Of a stretch of DNA of 64,000 nt, positions 22,040-33,639 are shown in pieces; the first letter of the stretch is position 1; each line of letters opens with the position of its first letter. The position numbers were made by a program, and so were the translations under genes. This DNA is from Bursaphelenchus xylophilus (taxonomy: Eukaryota > Nematoda > Chromadorea > Rhabditida > Aphelenchoididae), in assembly GCA_904066235.2 (NCBI GenBank), contig CAJFCV020000001.1, positions 14,565,291-14,629,290 on the forward strand, given 5' to 3'. The notes beneath the pieces were generated by a model. That model was not told the origin of the DNA, searched no databases, and worked only from the letters and a program-made list of their open reading frames with translations.

Positions 22040-22735
22040 GCACCGTGCCTAAAGCATATTTTTTTTAAATTTAAATTTTTACTTTTTGCACCGTGCAAAA
22101 GTAAAAAGGTAATATCGCTGCGACAAGCGTTTCCATAAAGTGCGTAGACTTTTTGCCGCAATTTTTCGCACTGCACAGTGCAAAAAGAAGAAAAATGAAA
22201 AAAATGCACTGTGCGTTAGCGACAAGCGTGGGAAAACGTAAAAAATGCACCGTGCGGAAGCGGAAAAAATGACCAAGCGTTTGCACGGTGCAAACAAACT
22301 TTTTCGAAGTTTGCACGGTGCGCAAAAAAATTGCACTGTGCGTAAGCGACAAGCGTGGGAAAAAGTAAAAAAAATGCACTGTGCATTAGCGACAAACGTG
22401 GGAAAAAATTGAACTTGCACTGTGCGAAGCGAAGAAAAATTCGAGATGCACAGTGCAAGCGGCCTCTTCGAGTTTTGCACGGTGCGAAAAGAGAAAAATG
22501 CACTGTGCGTTAGCGACAAGCGTGGGAAAAAGTTCAAAATGCACTCACTGTGCGACACGAAGGAAATGATCAAACATTTGCACTGTGCAAACGGTTTTTC
22601 GGAGCTCTGCACTTTGAACGGTGCGAAAAGGGGAAAATGCACTGTGCAGGGGCGACAAGCGTGGGAAAAACTTCTAGATGCACTGTGCGGAGCAGAGAAA
22701 AGTTCAAGATGCACTGTGCAAGAGCAGAAAAATGT
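22040..22735. repeat. GCACNGTGC array with AGCGACAAGCGTGGGAAAA spacers
   Basis: About twenty motifs, many followed by TTAGCGACAAGCGTGGGAAA. The spacer differs from that of the neighbouring array, although both include GCGAC. Several frames stay open through the array because the units lack stop codons, which is not evidence of coding. Confidence 0.85.
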
Positions 22736-24277
22736 CTATGCACTTTCAAAAATACTGTGATACTCCATGAAGTGATGTTTGCGGAAGTGGACCATATAAG
22801 TTTGCACGGATTTTACGTAAAATACGTCGTATTTATGTATTCATTTTTTTGTGAATTACGCCAAAAAAAACGAATTCTCATTGGACAAAGATCGGGATTC
22901 CCGCATGGCTTCTTTTTTTAAAGTGGGTGACTCGCTCACTTCCTGATTAATTTGTCGAAATTTTAATCCGGCCCGGTTTTTGTTTTTGCTTTTGAAACAA
23001 TAATTGTTAAAAATTTGCTTCCGCACAGTGCAATTTATTTTTGGAAAATTTTGCACTGTGCGGGAAAAGTTTCGAAATGATGCACAGTACAGAAAAAATA
23101 AAAAAGAAAGGTTTGCACTGTGCGATGAAACTTTGGAAATGATGCACGGTGCAAAAAAAAAACAAAAAACAAAAGTTTTGCACTGTGCGATAAAAGTGTG
23201 AAAAAGCGATGCAAAAAAAAGAATAAAAAAAGATTTGCACGGTGCGGGAAAACTTCGGACCTGCTGCACGGTGCGAAAAAAATAAAAAAGAAAGTTTTGC
23301 ACAGTGCAAAAAAATAAAAAAAGGAAAGAACCTTTGGAACTGATGCACGGTGCAAAAAAAATAAAAAAGACAGATTTGCACTGTGCACAAAAACTTTGGA
23401 AATGATGCACGGTGAAAAAAAAAAAAAAAAATAAAAAAAGAAAGATTTGCACTGTGCGGGAAAATTATCATCGCACAGTGCAAAAGCGACATCAACTTTC
23501 CAAAACAACTTTTTCTCGCTGCACGGTGCAGAAAAAAAGAAAAAAAGAGAGTTTTGCACCGTGCGGGAAAACTTCGGAACAGCTGCACAGTGCAAAAGAA
23601 TAAAAAATAAAGATTTGCACTGTGCACAAAAAATTTGGAAATGATGCACGGTGCAAAGAAAAAATAAAAAAGAAAGTTTTGCACGGTGCGAAAAAATTAT
23701 CGTCGCACAGTGCAAAAGCAACATCAACCTTTTCAAAACAGCCTTTTCTTGCTGCACGGTGCGAAAAAATAACCATTTTTCTTTGCACAGTGCAATCATT
23801 CAATGATGAATGACATCGCACAGTGCAAAAGCGACAAAAAATCGCAGCATTTATTTTATTTGCACTGTGCAGTCAAATTGGAAAGCGACAAAAATTTTTT
23901 GCACTGTGCAAATAATTTTCTGTCTGCACTGTGCGGCGGAATGATGACGGCATCTCATGGTGCAAAAGCGACAAATTTTTTTGCACTGTGCGAATAAAGG
24001 CTATAAAAAAAGGCTAATTTTCCAATTACAGCCCAAATTAGGGCTCATTACACTTGAAAGCTTGCTAAATTGGACCGAATTTCTGATGGCTTTTACGTTA
24101 TTCTTTCCGTAATCCTATTTTTGGGAGTTTGCAATTACAATTCCACCTGCGCTTCGGGGAACGTACAGTGCCGATGTCATCGAGGAACGAAAAGACAAAA
24201 AGATTAATGTCTCACAACCCACGAGCTTTACAAGCCACCCCGTAAAAAGTAATCTCATTCCCGAGATGTTGGTGTAA
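22730..24277 (+). CDS. Candidate multi-exon gene, terminal part with membrane segment
   Basis: An exon ending at 22814 (donor GTAAAA) encodes NTVILHEVMFAEVDHISLHG and FY. It joins in phase 0 to 24032-24108 (acceptor CCAATTACAG), encoding PKLGLITLESLLNWTEFLMA and FTLFF. After a 60-base intron (GTAATCC to GTACAG) that joins in phase 2, 24169-24277 encodes ADVIEERKDKKINVSQPTSF and ends LIPEMLV before TAA. The middle exon is hydrophobic enough for a membrane helix. The left limit of the first exon is uncertain because no clear acceptor precedes it. It may belong with the exons at 19.0-21.0 kb. Confidence 0.4.
23020..24000. repeat. GCACNGTGC array with purine-rich spacers
   Basis: About 35 motifs separated by spacers such as GAAAAAAATAAAAAAGAAAG and AAAACTTCGGAA, with two copies of GCGACATCAAC (23482 and 23722 areas) marking a longer duplication. 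The array fills the interval between the exon ending at 22814 and that starting at 24032. Confidence 0.85.
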
Positions 24278-24359
24278 TTTGGAAATGCAATTACTGTAAC
24301 CAAGTTTTGCAAAACAGAAGTTACAGTTGACCGCTTTTTGTTAAACATTTGAAAATGAA

Positions 24360-25065
24360 AACCGCACAGTGCGAAAACATTTTTTGAAACGCACAGTGCG
24401 GGAGTCGTGTTTTTGCACGGTGCAGTTGATTTATTCGAATTGTCGCGCATTTCGCACAGTGCAAAAACAAAAAAATTGCACTGTGCAAAAACACAAAAAT
24501 TCACGGCTCAAAAAATCATGTTTGTCGCACTGTGCATTCACAATTTTGTCTCTCGGCACTGTGCGAAAAAAATAAAAAATTGCACTGTGCGAAAACATTT
24601 TTTGAAACGCACAGTGCGGGAATCGCGTTTTTTGCACGGTGCAGTTGACTCATTTCAAATTGTCGCGCATTTTGCACGGTGCAAAAACAAAAAATTGCAC
24701 TGCGCAAAAACACAAAAAATCGCACAGTGCAAAAAGTCGGATTTTTTCGCACTGTGCATTCACAATTTTGTCTATCTGCACTGTGCGAAAACATTTTTTG
24801 AAACGCACAGTGCGGGAATCGTGTTTTTGCACGGTGCAATTCCCTTTCAAATTGTCGCAAATTTTGCAAAAAATAATGTTTTTGTTTGCACTGTGCAGTT
24901 CCCTTTCAGTCGCACATTGCGCACGGTGCAAAAACAAAAGATTTCGTTTGCACGGTGCAATTGCCCTTCTAAATTGTCGCACAGTGCAAAAACATTTTTT
25001 TTTTTGTGTTTGCACGGTGCAGTTCCCTTTCAATCGCACATTTCGCACTGTGCAAAAAAAATGTT
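24360..25065. repeat. GCACNGTGC array with long-period duplication
   Basis: Motifs alternate with TTTTTGAAACGCACAGTGCG, ATTGTCGCGCATTTCGC and CATTCACAATTTTGTCT. A block of about 200 bases (24370-24590) is repeated at 24590-24800 and partly again to 25060. A short continuation (25437-25505) follows a unique island. Confidence 0.85.
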
Positions 25066-25436
25066 GATTGGGAACAAGGGTCTCCTCCAACCGATTCAAC
25101 CACTTGCCCCTTACAAATGCCAGAGGGACAATCTCCCAAAGGCCAATACAAACAATCACCGAATAAACCGCCAAATACGTTTATCCTCAGTAAAACACCT
25201 CTCCTCACAATATGGCCAAACGAAGGGCCGCAAGATCAATATAATATAATAACGTCCTCTAGCAACTGTGGCCAACCGCTCACAGCGCTGCTTCTTTCAC
25301 CAATTTGTCCTCATTTCCAGCGTTCCTATTCTCTCTCGATCATTGTGGCGGAATGCCAAGGCTCTCAATCTCTTCGTGTCAGGGCGCGGGTCGGGGTCCA
25401 ATGTCGTTATTGCGGCCGTGGGTTCACAGTTGTCCG
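25066..25436. other. Unique GC-richer island, possible exons, strand unclear
   Basis: The island is not repetitive. On the + strand CCTCATTTCCAG (ending 25320) is a good acceptor followed by SRSLWRNAKALNLFVSGRGS. On the minus strand there are GTGAAAG and GTAAGG donors after frames reading RLRALAFRHNDRERIGTLEM and LFGDCLYWPLGDCPSG. Both strands have coding-like stretches and I cannot choose. Confidence 0.3.
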
Positions 25437-25864
25437 CACAGTGCAAAAACAAAAGGTTTCGTTTGCACGGTGCAATTGCCCTTCTAAATTGTCGCACAGT
25501 GCAAAAAAAAATTTTGTTTGCGAAAAATGGGCTGATCTCAAAATAAAAATTCGAGCAGAGGCACTGACTTCAAAAAATAAGGGCTTTTTCTAATTTTTCA
25601 AAAAAAAATCTGCGTTTTTGCGATTCAAAAAGCTTTTTAAAGTCCAAAGAATAATTCCAGTAACGTAGCCATAAGCTTCATTATCCGCCGCCGTAAAACG
25701 AAGGTGGGCTAAGACGCCGTAAAAACCAGCAAATATGAAATTTACAAGGGCTGCAGAAACGCCAGCTAGCTTTCGAAAATTAGTTCAAATCCATGGATAA
25801 ATACGATAATTTATTCCAAGAACCACTACAAAACTTTGGTTACAACTTCAGCTCTGTATGAGCG

Positions 25865-28800
25865 TCACAATGGCCGGAGAATCGGGTACATTTTGGGCTT
25901 CAACGGGCCAGTCTGAGGGTGAGTCGGCACCCGAGTTTGAGGTTGATCGCCGTTTCCATTCGCAACTTTGGGAGGTTCGGCCGGATCCGCTGGACTCGAA
26001 GTTTGAGCCGTCTTCAACACTTCCTGCTGCTGATTCAGAGCCAACGAGTTCAATTTGGAAGTGTTCAGCAGAGTGGAGGAAGGAGCGGTCGCTAAAAGGG
26101 CAAAAAATTAGTCAAAGGTTTCGCACAGTGCGGTGAAATTTACAAAAGGGTTTTGCAGTGTGCAAACAAACGTTTTTGTCGCTGATGCTCCGCACGGTGC
26201 GAAAAAAATATAAAATCGAGATTTCGCACAGTGCAAAACAAAGGTTTTTGTCGCGGATTTTCTGCACCGTGCGGTAAAAACAGAAAATCGAAATTTCGCA
26301 CAGTGCAACCGAAAATTTTTGTCGCTGGTCTTCCGCACGGTGCGATAAAAAAAGAAAACCGAAATTTCGCACAGTGCAAAACAAAAGTTTTTGTCGCTGA
26401 TTTTCTGCACTGTGCGATAAAATAGAAAACTTGCACTGTGCAAACAAACGTTTTTGTCGCTGACACTTTGCACGGTGCGGTGAAATTGAAAATCGAAATT
26501 TCGCACTGTGCAAACGAAAGTTTTTGTCGCTGGTCTTCCGCACGGTGCGATAAAAAAAGAAAATCGAGATTTCGCACAGTGCAAAAAAAAATTTTTGTCG
26601 CTGATCCTTCGCACAGTGCGATGAAAATTGAAAATCGAAATTTCGCACTGTGCAAAACAAAAAATTTTTTGTCGCTGATCCTCCGCACGGTGCGGTAAAA
26701 AAATTTCGCACTGTGCGAGTCAAAATTTGCACTGTGCAAAAACAAATTTGTCGCTGATTCTCCGCACGGTGCGGTAAAAAAATTGAAAGTCGGAATTTCG
26801 CACTGTGCAAATTGTCGCTGACCCACTGCACAGTGCGATGAAAATTGGAAATCGAGATTTTGCGCAGTGTAAAACAAAAATTTCTGTCGCTGATCCTTTG
26901 CACAGTGCGATGAAATTGAAAGTCGAAATTTGCACTGTGCAAAACAGAAAGAATTTGTCGCTGCTTTGCACGGTGCATTAAAAATTGAAAATCAAAATTT
27001 TGCACAGTGCAAACAAAAAATTTTTGTCGCGAATGCACGGTGCGATGAAATTGAAAATCGAAATTTCGCACTGTGCAAAAAAATTTTTTTGTCGCAAATG
27101 CACGGTGCGGTGAAATTGAAAATCGAAATTTCGCACTGTGCAAGCGGAAAATCGTGTCGCTGGTCTTCCGCACGGTGCGATAAAATTGAAAATTTGCACT
27201 GTGCAAAAACAAAAGGTTTTGTCGCTGGCGCACGGTGCATTAAAAATTGAAAATCAAAATTTCGCACTGTGCAAAAAAAAGAATTTTTTTTGTCGCAAAT
27301 GCACGGTGCGATGAAATTGAAAGTCGAAATATGCACTGTGCAAAACAGAAAGAATTTGTCGCTGGCGCACGGTGCATTAAAAATTGAAAATCAAAATTTC
27401 GCACAGTGCAAACAAAAAATTTGTTGTCGCAAATGCACGGTGCGATGAAATTGAAAATCGAAATTTCGCACTGTGCAAAAAAAAATTTTTGTCGCTGCTT
27501 CCGCACGGTGCATTAAAAAAATAAAAAAAAAATAAAATAAAAATAAAAAAAATTAAATAAAAAATTAGAAAAACCGTACCAGTGGACTGTCTGGGCGAGC
27601 ACATTCTGGCCGTTTTCATCGTAAAGTTGGGGCTGCTGCTGTTGGTGATGGTCTTGGACTCGTACTCCCCGTTCTCGGCGCCGGGTCCGAAGTACGCCAA
27701 CGCCGCGGGTTCTTTGCCATTCCAGGAGGGCGCATCCGAGAGATTGTCGTCCACATTTCTGACCATTCCCGTGAATCGGCGGTTCTTCGGAGGCTCTTCG
27801 CGGGGGTTTTCCGGGACTTGAACGTCCTTTTCGCTGTTTTCGGCCAACTTTTTCTTCGAATTTTGGTCATCTTGAACGTTTTTGGGGGCATTTTCGGTCT
27901 GAAAAAGACAAAATAATAAAAACAAATAATAAAAATGATAAAAAATTATAAAAAAAAATAATAAAAATAAAAATAAAAAAAAATAAAAATAAATTTAATA
28001 AATTAAAAAAAAATAAAAAAATAATCAAAATAATAAAAAATAAAAAAAAATAATAAAAAAATTAAAAAAAATAAAATAAAAATAATAAAAAATAAAATAA
28101 AACAATAATAAAAAAATAAAAATAATAAAAAATAAATAAAAAATAAATTTAAAATAAAAAAAAATAAAAAAAAAAATTAGATAAAAAAAAATTGTAAAAA
28201 AATTAAAATTCACCTGGTTTCCAGCTTTTTCCGCCGAGTTTTTCTTGGAAATTTGGTCTTTTTCAACTTTCAATCCCTTTTTCACAAATTTCCCCACCTT
28301 TCTGCTCATTTCTCGATGCTTGGAAGCGTATTCAGTGCTCGCGGACAAAGAATGGGTGTCGCAATGTTCTCTGGGACAATCAAATACAGCTTGATACGTC
28401 GCTTTCTTACTAAAATAATATAAATTTTGGTTAATTTCGCTAAGATTTTGATTATTTCCACTAAAATTTCAATTATTTTTGCTTAAATTTTGATTATTTC
28501 CACTAAAATTTCAATTGTTTTCTCTAAAATTTCAATTATTTTTGCTTAAATTTTCGATTCTTTTCCTTAAAATTTCGATTATTTCCCTAAAATTCCCATT
28601 ATTTTCCCTGAAATTTCAATTATTTTCCCTAAAATTTCGATTATTTTTGCTTAAATTTCGATTATTTTCCCTAAAATTTCAATTATTTTCCTTAAAATTC
28701 CAATAATTTTCACAAATTTCGATTATTTTCCCTAAAATTTCGATTATTTTCACTAAAATTCAATTATTTTCCCTAAAATTTCAATTTTTTCCCCTAAAAA

Positions 28801-29696
28801 ATCTCTCAACTTACAATTCAATGAAATTTTCGGCAGGTTTGGCCCGTCTCTCTGTCCTCTTTAGGCTGGAATCATCCTGATCGGGCGCTTTTCGATTGCG
28901 TTGTGGATAAACCAAGGCCAAATAAAAATAAAGAACGCCGACGGAGACGAAATAAAAGAACATGAACGCCAAAAAAATGGCCAGGCCGGCGGACAAGCTG
29001 AAATCGAATCGTATTTTGGAAAAAAAAATTTTTTTTTTTTTGAAAGTTTAGAACCCGCACTGTGCGAAAAAATCAAAAAATTCTGCACTGTGCAGTAAAA
29101 TTTTCCTTCTTTTTTGCACTGTGCAATCAAGATTTTGCGTCAAAAAAATTTCGCACGGTGCAGACGACTCTTTATTTTTTGCACCGTGCAGTCAAATTTT
29201 ATTCCTTTTCTTTTGCACGGTGCGAAAAAATATCAAATGATTCTGCACTGTGCAGTCAAATTTTATTCCCTTTCTTTTGCACTGTGCAAAAAAAATTTCG
29301 TCAAATTGCACTGTGCAAACAAACTTTTGCGTCAAAAAAATTTTGCACGGTGCAGCTTATTCGTTCAAATTGTCGCACATTTTGCACAGTGCAAAAAAAG
29401 CTTCGTCTGCACGGTGCAGCTTATTCATTCAAATTGTCGCACATTTTGCACAGTGCAAAAAAAAGTTTCGTTTGCACGGTGCAGCTTATTCATTCAAATT
29501 GTCGCATATTTTGCACAGTGCAGAACGAAAGTTTTGGTCTGCACAGTGCAGCTTATTCATTCAAATTGTCGCATACTTTGCACAGTGCAATAAAAAAGTT
29601 TCGTCTGCACAGTGCAAACTCCCTGTTTCTCGCTCCGCACCGTGCGACTTACATCTCAAAGTTCCTATCCAACTGGCTGATGGTTTCATTCTGCAT
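25865..29696 (-). CDS. Unidentified single-pass membrane protein, 322 aa
   Basis: Five minus-strand exons keep frame: 29696-29653, 28997-28815, 28409-28214, 27898-27580, 26091-25865. The protein starts MQNETISQLDRNFE, followed by one strong membrane helix (about residues 18-42, FLAFMFFYFVSVGVLYFYLA) and then YPQRNRK, so the long C-terminal tail is predicted to be cytoplasmic. The tail is hydrophilic: KKATYQAVFDCPREHC, a lysine-rich stretch (KVGKFVKKGLKVEKDQISKK), an acidic-basic stretch ending EEPPKNRRFTGMVRNV, and a serine, proline and glutamine-rich end finishing KMYPILRPL. Donors (GTAAGT twice, GTGAAT, GTACGG) and TTTCAG/TTTTAG acceptors support it. I know no family. Introns carry arrays, AT-rich DNA and a short microsatellite. 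Confidence 0.8.
26100..27520. repeat. GCACNGTGC array, about 60-base units with GTCGCTG
   Basis: Units of roughly 50-75 bases read GCACAGTGCAAAAC, AAATTTTTGTCGCTGATC, then CCGCACGGTGCGGTAAAA and ATTGAAAATCGAAATTTC. Two motifs per unit, one usually A/T-centred and one G/C-centred. It lies in the last intron of the membrane-protein gene. It leaves a 373-codon minus frame open, which is a composition effect. Confidence 0.88.
27520..28210. repeat. AT-rich low-complexity DNA around exon 4 of the membrane gene
   Basis: Runs of AAAATAAAAATAAT occupy 27510-27565 and 27900-28205, on either side of the exon at 27580-27898. No other structure seen. Confidence 0.8.
28430..28800. repeat. Minisatellite of about 21 bases
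   Basis: Roughly 17 units of the form TTATTTTCCCTAAAATTTCA with T/C variation fill intron 2 of the membrane-protein gene. It creates an artificial SLKFQLF-type repeat frame. Confidence 0.85.
29050..29650. repeat. GCACNGTGC array in intron 1 of the membrane gene
   Basis: About 22 motifs. The right half consists of four units of about 65 bases: GCACGGTGCAGCTTATTC, ATTCAAATTGTCGCACATTT, TGCACAGTGCAAAAAA. The array ends a few bases from the exon 1 donor at 29652. Confidence 0.85.
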
Positions 29697-30154
29697 GGTC
29701 GATGGTCAGGCGACAAGAAGATGCGGCCGGTCGGGGGTTGTGGCCAAATCGTGAATAATTCGAAATTTCTGAAAATTTTCCTTATATCCCACGAAAAAAA
29801 ATACAATCAAATTTGAATAATATTCTCATACATTTTGGGGAAAATTTGCATGAAAATCGAATTTTCGCTCATTTGGGGGCAAAAATCATTCTGGAGAGCG
29901 GTGATTTTCCTCCTTTCGCTGGAAAAAGTGCGAAATTGCAAAATAAAATGAGGAAATGACATTTGAAACATGCCAATAAGATATCCCTTGTAATCATAAC
30001 ATGTTTTCACACCATGAAAATAATTTTTTTCGAATTTTTGAATAATTTTTTTTGTGCACCGTGCATATGTGGATTACTGTAAAAAATGTTGGGTTACTGT
30101 AACAAAATAAAAAAATTTATATAGTAATGGTTGTATATTACCTTCACGGTAATG
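29697..30154. other. Intergenic AT-rich region, upstream of the membrane gene
   Basis: Upstream of the start at 29696 the sequence is GC-richer for about 60 bases (GACCGGCCGCATC on the minus strand) and then AT-rich with two TTACTGTAA words (30072, 30096). One isolated GCACCGTGC lies at 30056. No gene seen. Confidence 0.4.
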
Positions 30155-30772
30155 TTTCACATTTTCTTTTTCAAAAATTTACGTTTTTCATCCATAAAAT
30201 TGTAATTCATAAGATTTCACGTTTTTTTCCATAAAACGGGAAATCTCAGGAATTTCTCCGGAAAAAAATATCTGATGGAAAGACAGGGTACTGTAGACGC
30301 CTATCAAATTTATTTTTATCTGAAAAAGTCAAAAGATGATTTGATTTCGACCAACATTCCAATTGATGACCTACTACAATATACTCATTCATTCCTCCTT
30401 GTTTGCCCATTCAATCCGGCAATTCCAGCGAGCTGCAACCTCATCATAAATCCGTTTACCGGTTTTCACATTTTCTTTTTCAAAAATTTACGTTTTTCAC
30501 CCCTAAACTGGCAATTCATAAGATTTCACGTTTTTATCCATAAAACGAGAAATCTCAGGAATTTCTCCGGAAAAAAATTCTGATGGAAAGACAGAGTACT
30601 GTAGATGCCTATCAAATCTATTTTTATCTGAAAAAGTCAAAGGGTCACTTGATTTCGACCAACATTCCAATTGATGACCTACTACAATATAATCACTCAT
30701 TCCTCCTTGTTTGCCCATTCAATCCGGCAATTCCAGCGAGCTACGACCTCATCATAAATCCGTTTACCGGCA
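30155..30772. repeat. 308-base tandem duplication
   Basis: The segment starting TTTCACATTTTCTTTTTCAA (30155 and 30463) is present twice in direct orientation, ending at CCGTTTACCGG. Each copy holds an open frame of about 60 codons beginning MERQ(G/S)TVDAYQIYFYLKK. The copies differ at a few sites, several of which alter the frame's residues, so I do not call it a gene. The minus strand is also partly open. Confidence 0.75.
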
Positions 30773-31640
30773 GTCGCCACTCGACCTGTTAATCCGCAAC
30801 GCAAACTCGGCTGAACTCCGTTTTGTTTCCGGACCTCAGATCAGACCCAAGATAATTGTTGCGGGTGTATCGGGCAAGATGATCGCATTCCCAGGTCAAA
30901 TGGAGCGTAATTGAGTGGAGAGAGAGTGGAGATTGATCTTCGGCCTGACTCATCGCCGATTCGAAGCCGTTTTTAATCCAATTTTAAACTGATCGCGGGC
31001 TACGGTAGCCCGGATTTGGGTGATTCCGATGGCAGAAAAGAGCAATAGCGTGGATTGTTGAATAAAATGAGACGTATATAAGCCGGTGATATCAGTTATT
31101 GAGGGAATTTTTAAGTAAAATCATCATTTTTAAATATTTGATGACTTTTTGCGAAAAACTTCGTATTTTAGATATTTATATGCTCGTGACAAGGTTGTTA
31201 TTTGGTATACAGATGGTTCAACGTATACAGAGCAGATTTATATTAAGTTTTGTGCAGTTTGGGGTACTGTAATCTAGAGTAAACCCGTTTTTTCGCCAAA
31301 AAACCCCTTTTTTCGAATTTTTCTATAGTTTTTGCCAATTTTTTGGTCAAATACGATACCCCTATATGTTCTAGTAGCAATTTCTGAAATTCTTATTAAA
31401 TTTCGACCCCTCTCAAGCGCCAAATCACAAACTGAACATCCAAAACGCCTATTACAATATAAAATTATACCGAAATTGATGAAAACTCAAAATTTCCCCA
31501 CATTTTTTCAACTTTTTGCTATACAAAAGACACTGAAAAATGCTTTCCCATCATTTTAGTCACAATAAACAAAGCCCTGCGAGCAGCGATGACCTTGATT
31601 AACCCCCCATGAACTAATTAGATTTCACCTTTTTTGTTGA
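30773..31640. other. Intergenic region with GC-richer island and TATA-like site
   Basis: 30780-31030 is unique and GC-richer, with GAGTGGAGAGAGAGTGGAGA and ACGGTAGCCCGGATTTGGG. A TATATAAG lies at 31074-31081. No open frame with splice support was found. 31100-31640 is AT-rich without visible structure. Confidence 0.4.
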
Positions 31641-33075
31641 TTTTATCGCTAATTCTCAAAACTTACGGTAAATGCGCGATAATCGGCTTGTGGTTGGCTG
31701 CTCACGAAATTGTTTCGAAATTTTTTTGTCCAAATTCTCACGCACTGTGCGGATTTTCGGAATTTTTGATTTTGCACAGTGCAATGAAAATATGAGGGAT
31801 TTTCGCACTGTGCGATGGGTATCTTGAAAAATAAGTGTTGTTGTACGATATTAGACATCTTTAGAGAATATTTGGTAGTAAAAATTTATTCATTTTTACG
31901 TCTTACGGCACAAAATTTGAGACATTTTCTTTTTGCACCGTGCAGTTCAAGAAACTGCAATTTCGCGCATAGTGCAAGTGAAAAATTGAATTTCGAATAA
32001 ACAGCAGTGTTATATCATCCCTTACAATAAATTTTAAAACCTGTTTTTCCAATTTTTCCCGCACAGTGCGGATTCTGAGCGATTTTTGGTTTTGCACAGT
32101 GCAGTGCAAATATGAAGGATTTTCGCACTGTGCGATGGGTATCTTGAGAAGATAGTGATGTTGTTCGATCATAGATGTGTTTACAGAAGATTTGGTGGTA
32201 AAAATCTATATATTTTTACATTTCACGGCACCAATTTTGAGATCTTCTTTTTGCACTGTGCATTTTTAGGAACCGTACTTTCGCGCACAGTGCAAGTGAA
32301 AAATTGAATTTCGAATAAACAGCAGTGTTATGTTGTCCCTTATAAAAAATTTTAAAACTTGCGTTTCCAATTTTTCCTGCACAATGCGGATCCAGAGTGA
32401 TTTCTTTGTTTTGCACAGTGCAGTGCAAATATGAAGGATTTTCGCACTGTGCGATGGGTATCTTGAGAAGATAGTGATGTTGTTCGATCATAGATGTGTT
32501 TACAGAACATTTGGTGGTAAAAATCTATTCACTTTTACACTTACGCCACAAAATTTAAGACATTTTCTTTTTGCACGGTGCATTTTAAGAAACTGTACTT
32601 TCGCGCACAGTGCAAGTGAAAAACTGAATTTCGAATAAACAGCAGTGTTATATCATCCCTTACAATAAATTTTACAACCTGATTTTCCAATTTTTCCCGC
32701 ACAGTGCGGATTCTGAGCGATTTCTTTGTTTTGCACAGTGCAGTGCAAATATGAGGGATTTTCGCACTGTGCGGCAAGTGCCTTGAGAAAATAGCGATGT
32801 TCGTCGATCATAGATGTCTTTACAGAAGATTTGGTGGTAAAAATCTATATATTTTTACATTTTACGGCACCAATTTAGAGAAGTTTCATTTTTGCACGGT
32901 GCAATTTAAGAAACTGTAATTTCGCGCACAGTGCAAGTGAAAAATAAATTTCAAATAAATACCAGTGTTATATCATCCCTTCTAATCAATTCCAAAATTT
33001 GCTTTTCCAATTCTTCCCGCACAGCGCGGATCCAGAGCGATTTTTTGTTTTGCACAGTGCAAAATTTTCAAATTC
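31640..33075. repeat. Tandem repeat of about 320 bases with four phased GCACNGTGC sites
   Basis: Four units share, in order: CGCACAGTGCGGAT, GGTTTTGCACAGTGCAGTGC, GATTTTCGCACTGTGCG, ATGGGTATCTTGAGAA, GGTGGTAAAAATCTAT, TTTTTGCACNGTGCA and AATTTCGAATAAACAGCAGT. The motifs stay at the same places in each unit although intervening bases have changed. Confidence 0.85.
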
Positions 33076-33420
33076 CAAATTTCCCGTTGAAACTCAAATG
33101 CAATGTTGCCAAATGCTTGTGTTGTTATCCAAATTACAATGTCTTCACACCCATAACACCCCGAGGAAAAGCTGAACCCAAATATTGCCACTTTCTGCTG
33201 GGAAATGGGAGTGCACAGTGCGGAAGTCCCAAAAAATTTCCTCGGGCCGACGAAAAAACGGAAACAAATGCAGGTGGGCTGACGCAACCCGGCTACCCTA
33301 TTGTTCATTTAATTTGCATATTACGCCTCTGTGTGGGGGCTTGCGGGAATCTTACCGGAAGCAAGGGGTTAAGCTGGCTGGTGCAATTTAACGCGTTATA
33401 ATGTCATTTAACGCATACAT
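33076..33420. promoter_or_regulatory. Unique island with POU octamer
   Basis: Non-repetitive and GC-richer than its surroundings. It contains ATTTGCAT at 33312-33319, the POU-domain octamer, and CAGGTGGG (E-box) at about 33272. A distal control element of lim-7 is possible, since it lies 2.6 kb upstream; this is inference. Confidence 0.3.
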
Positions 33421-33639
33421 AAATACATTTTAATGAGATACAGTGAATTGTAGAGGGGTCTGAGGCTTAAAAAATGTTTTCTTTTCTGAAATACGGATCA
33501 TTTTTTATCGAAAATAAAAAAATTCAATTTTTTTAGCAATTCTCTTTAACTCGTATTTTACCCGTATTTTGGAATCTAAAAATCCCGTTTATGGTTGTTA
33601 AAGTGGTTTTCATCTCCTCCAATTGCTATAGTAAAAATT

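Noticed and set aside
23035..23799. A 254-codon frame, and similar long frames at 22079-22714 and 24407-25249
   Set aside because: Same artefact: units lacking stop codons because of purine-rich spacers. No splice signals, no conserved fold and strand-symmetric openness.
26112..27233. A 373-codon minus-strand open frame with repeated FALCEISIF / FRTVRK-type segments
   Set aside because: It is translation of the GCACNGTGC array. Several frames and both strands are open across the same units, the frame shifts between units, and a real gene's intron is interrupted only by this array.
28515..28706. A frame reading SLKFQLF repeated
   Set aside because: Produced by the 21-base minisatellite in the membrane-gene intron.
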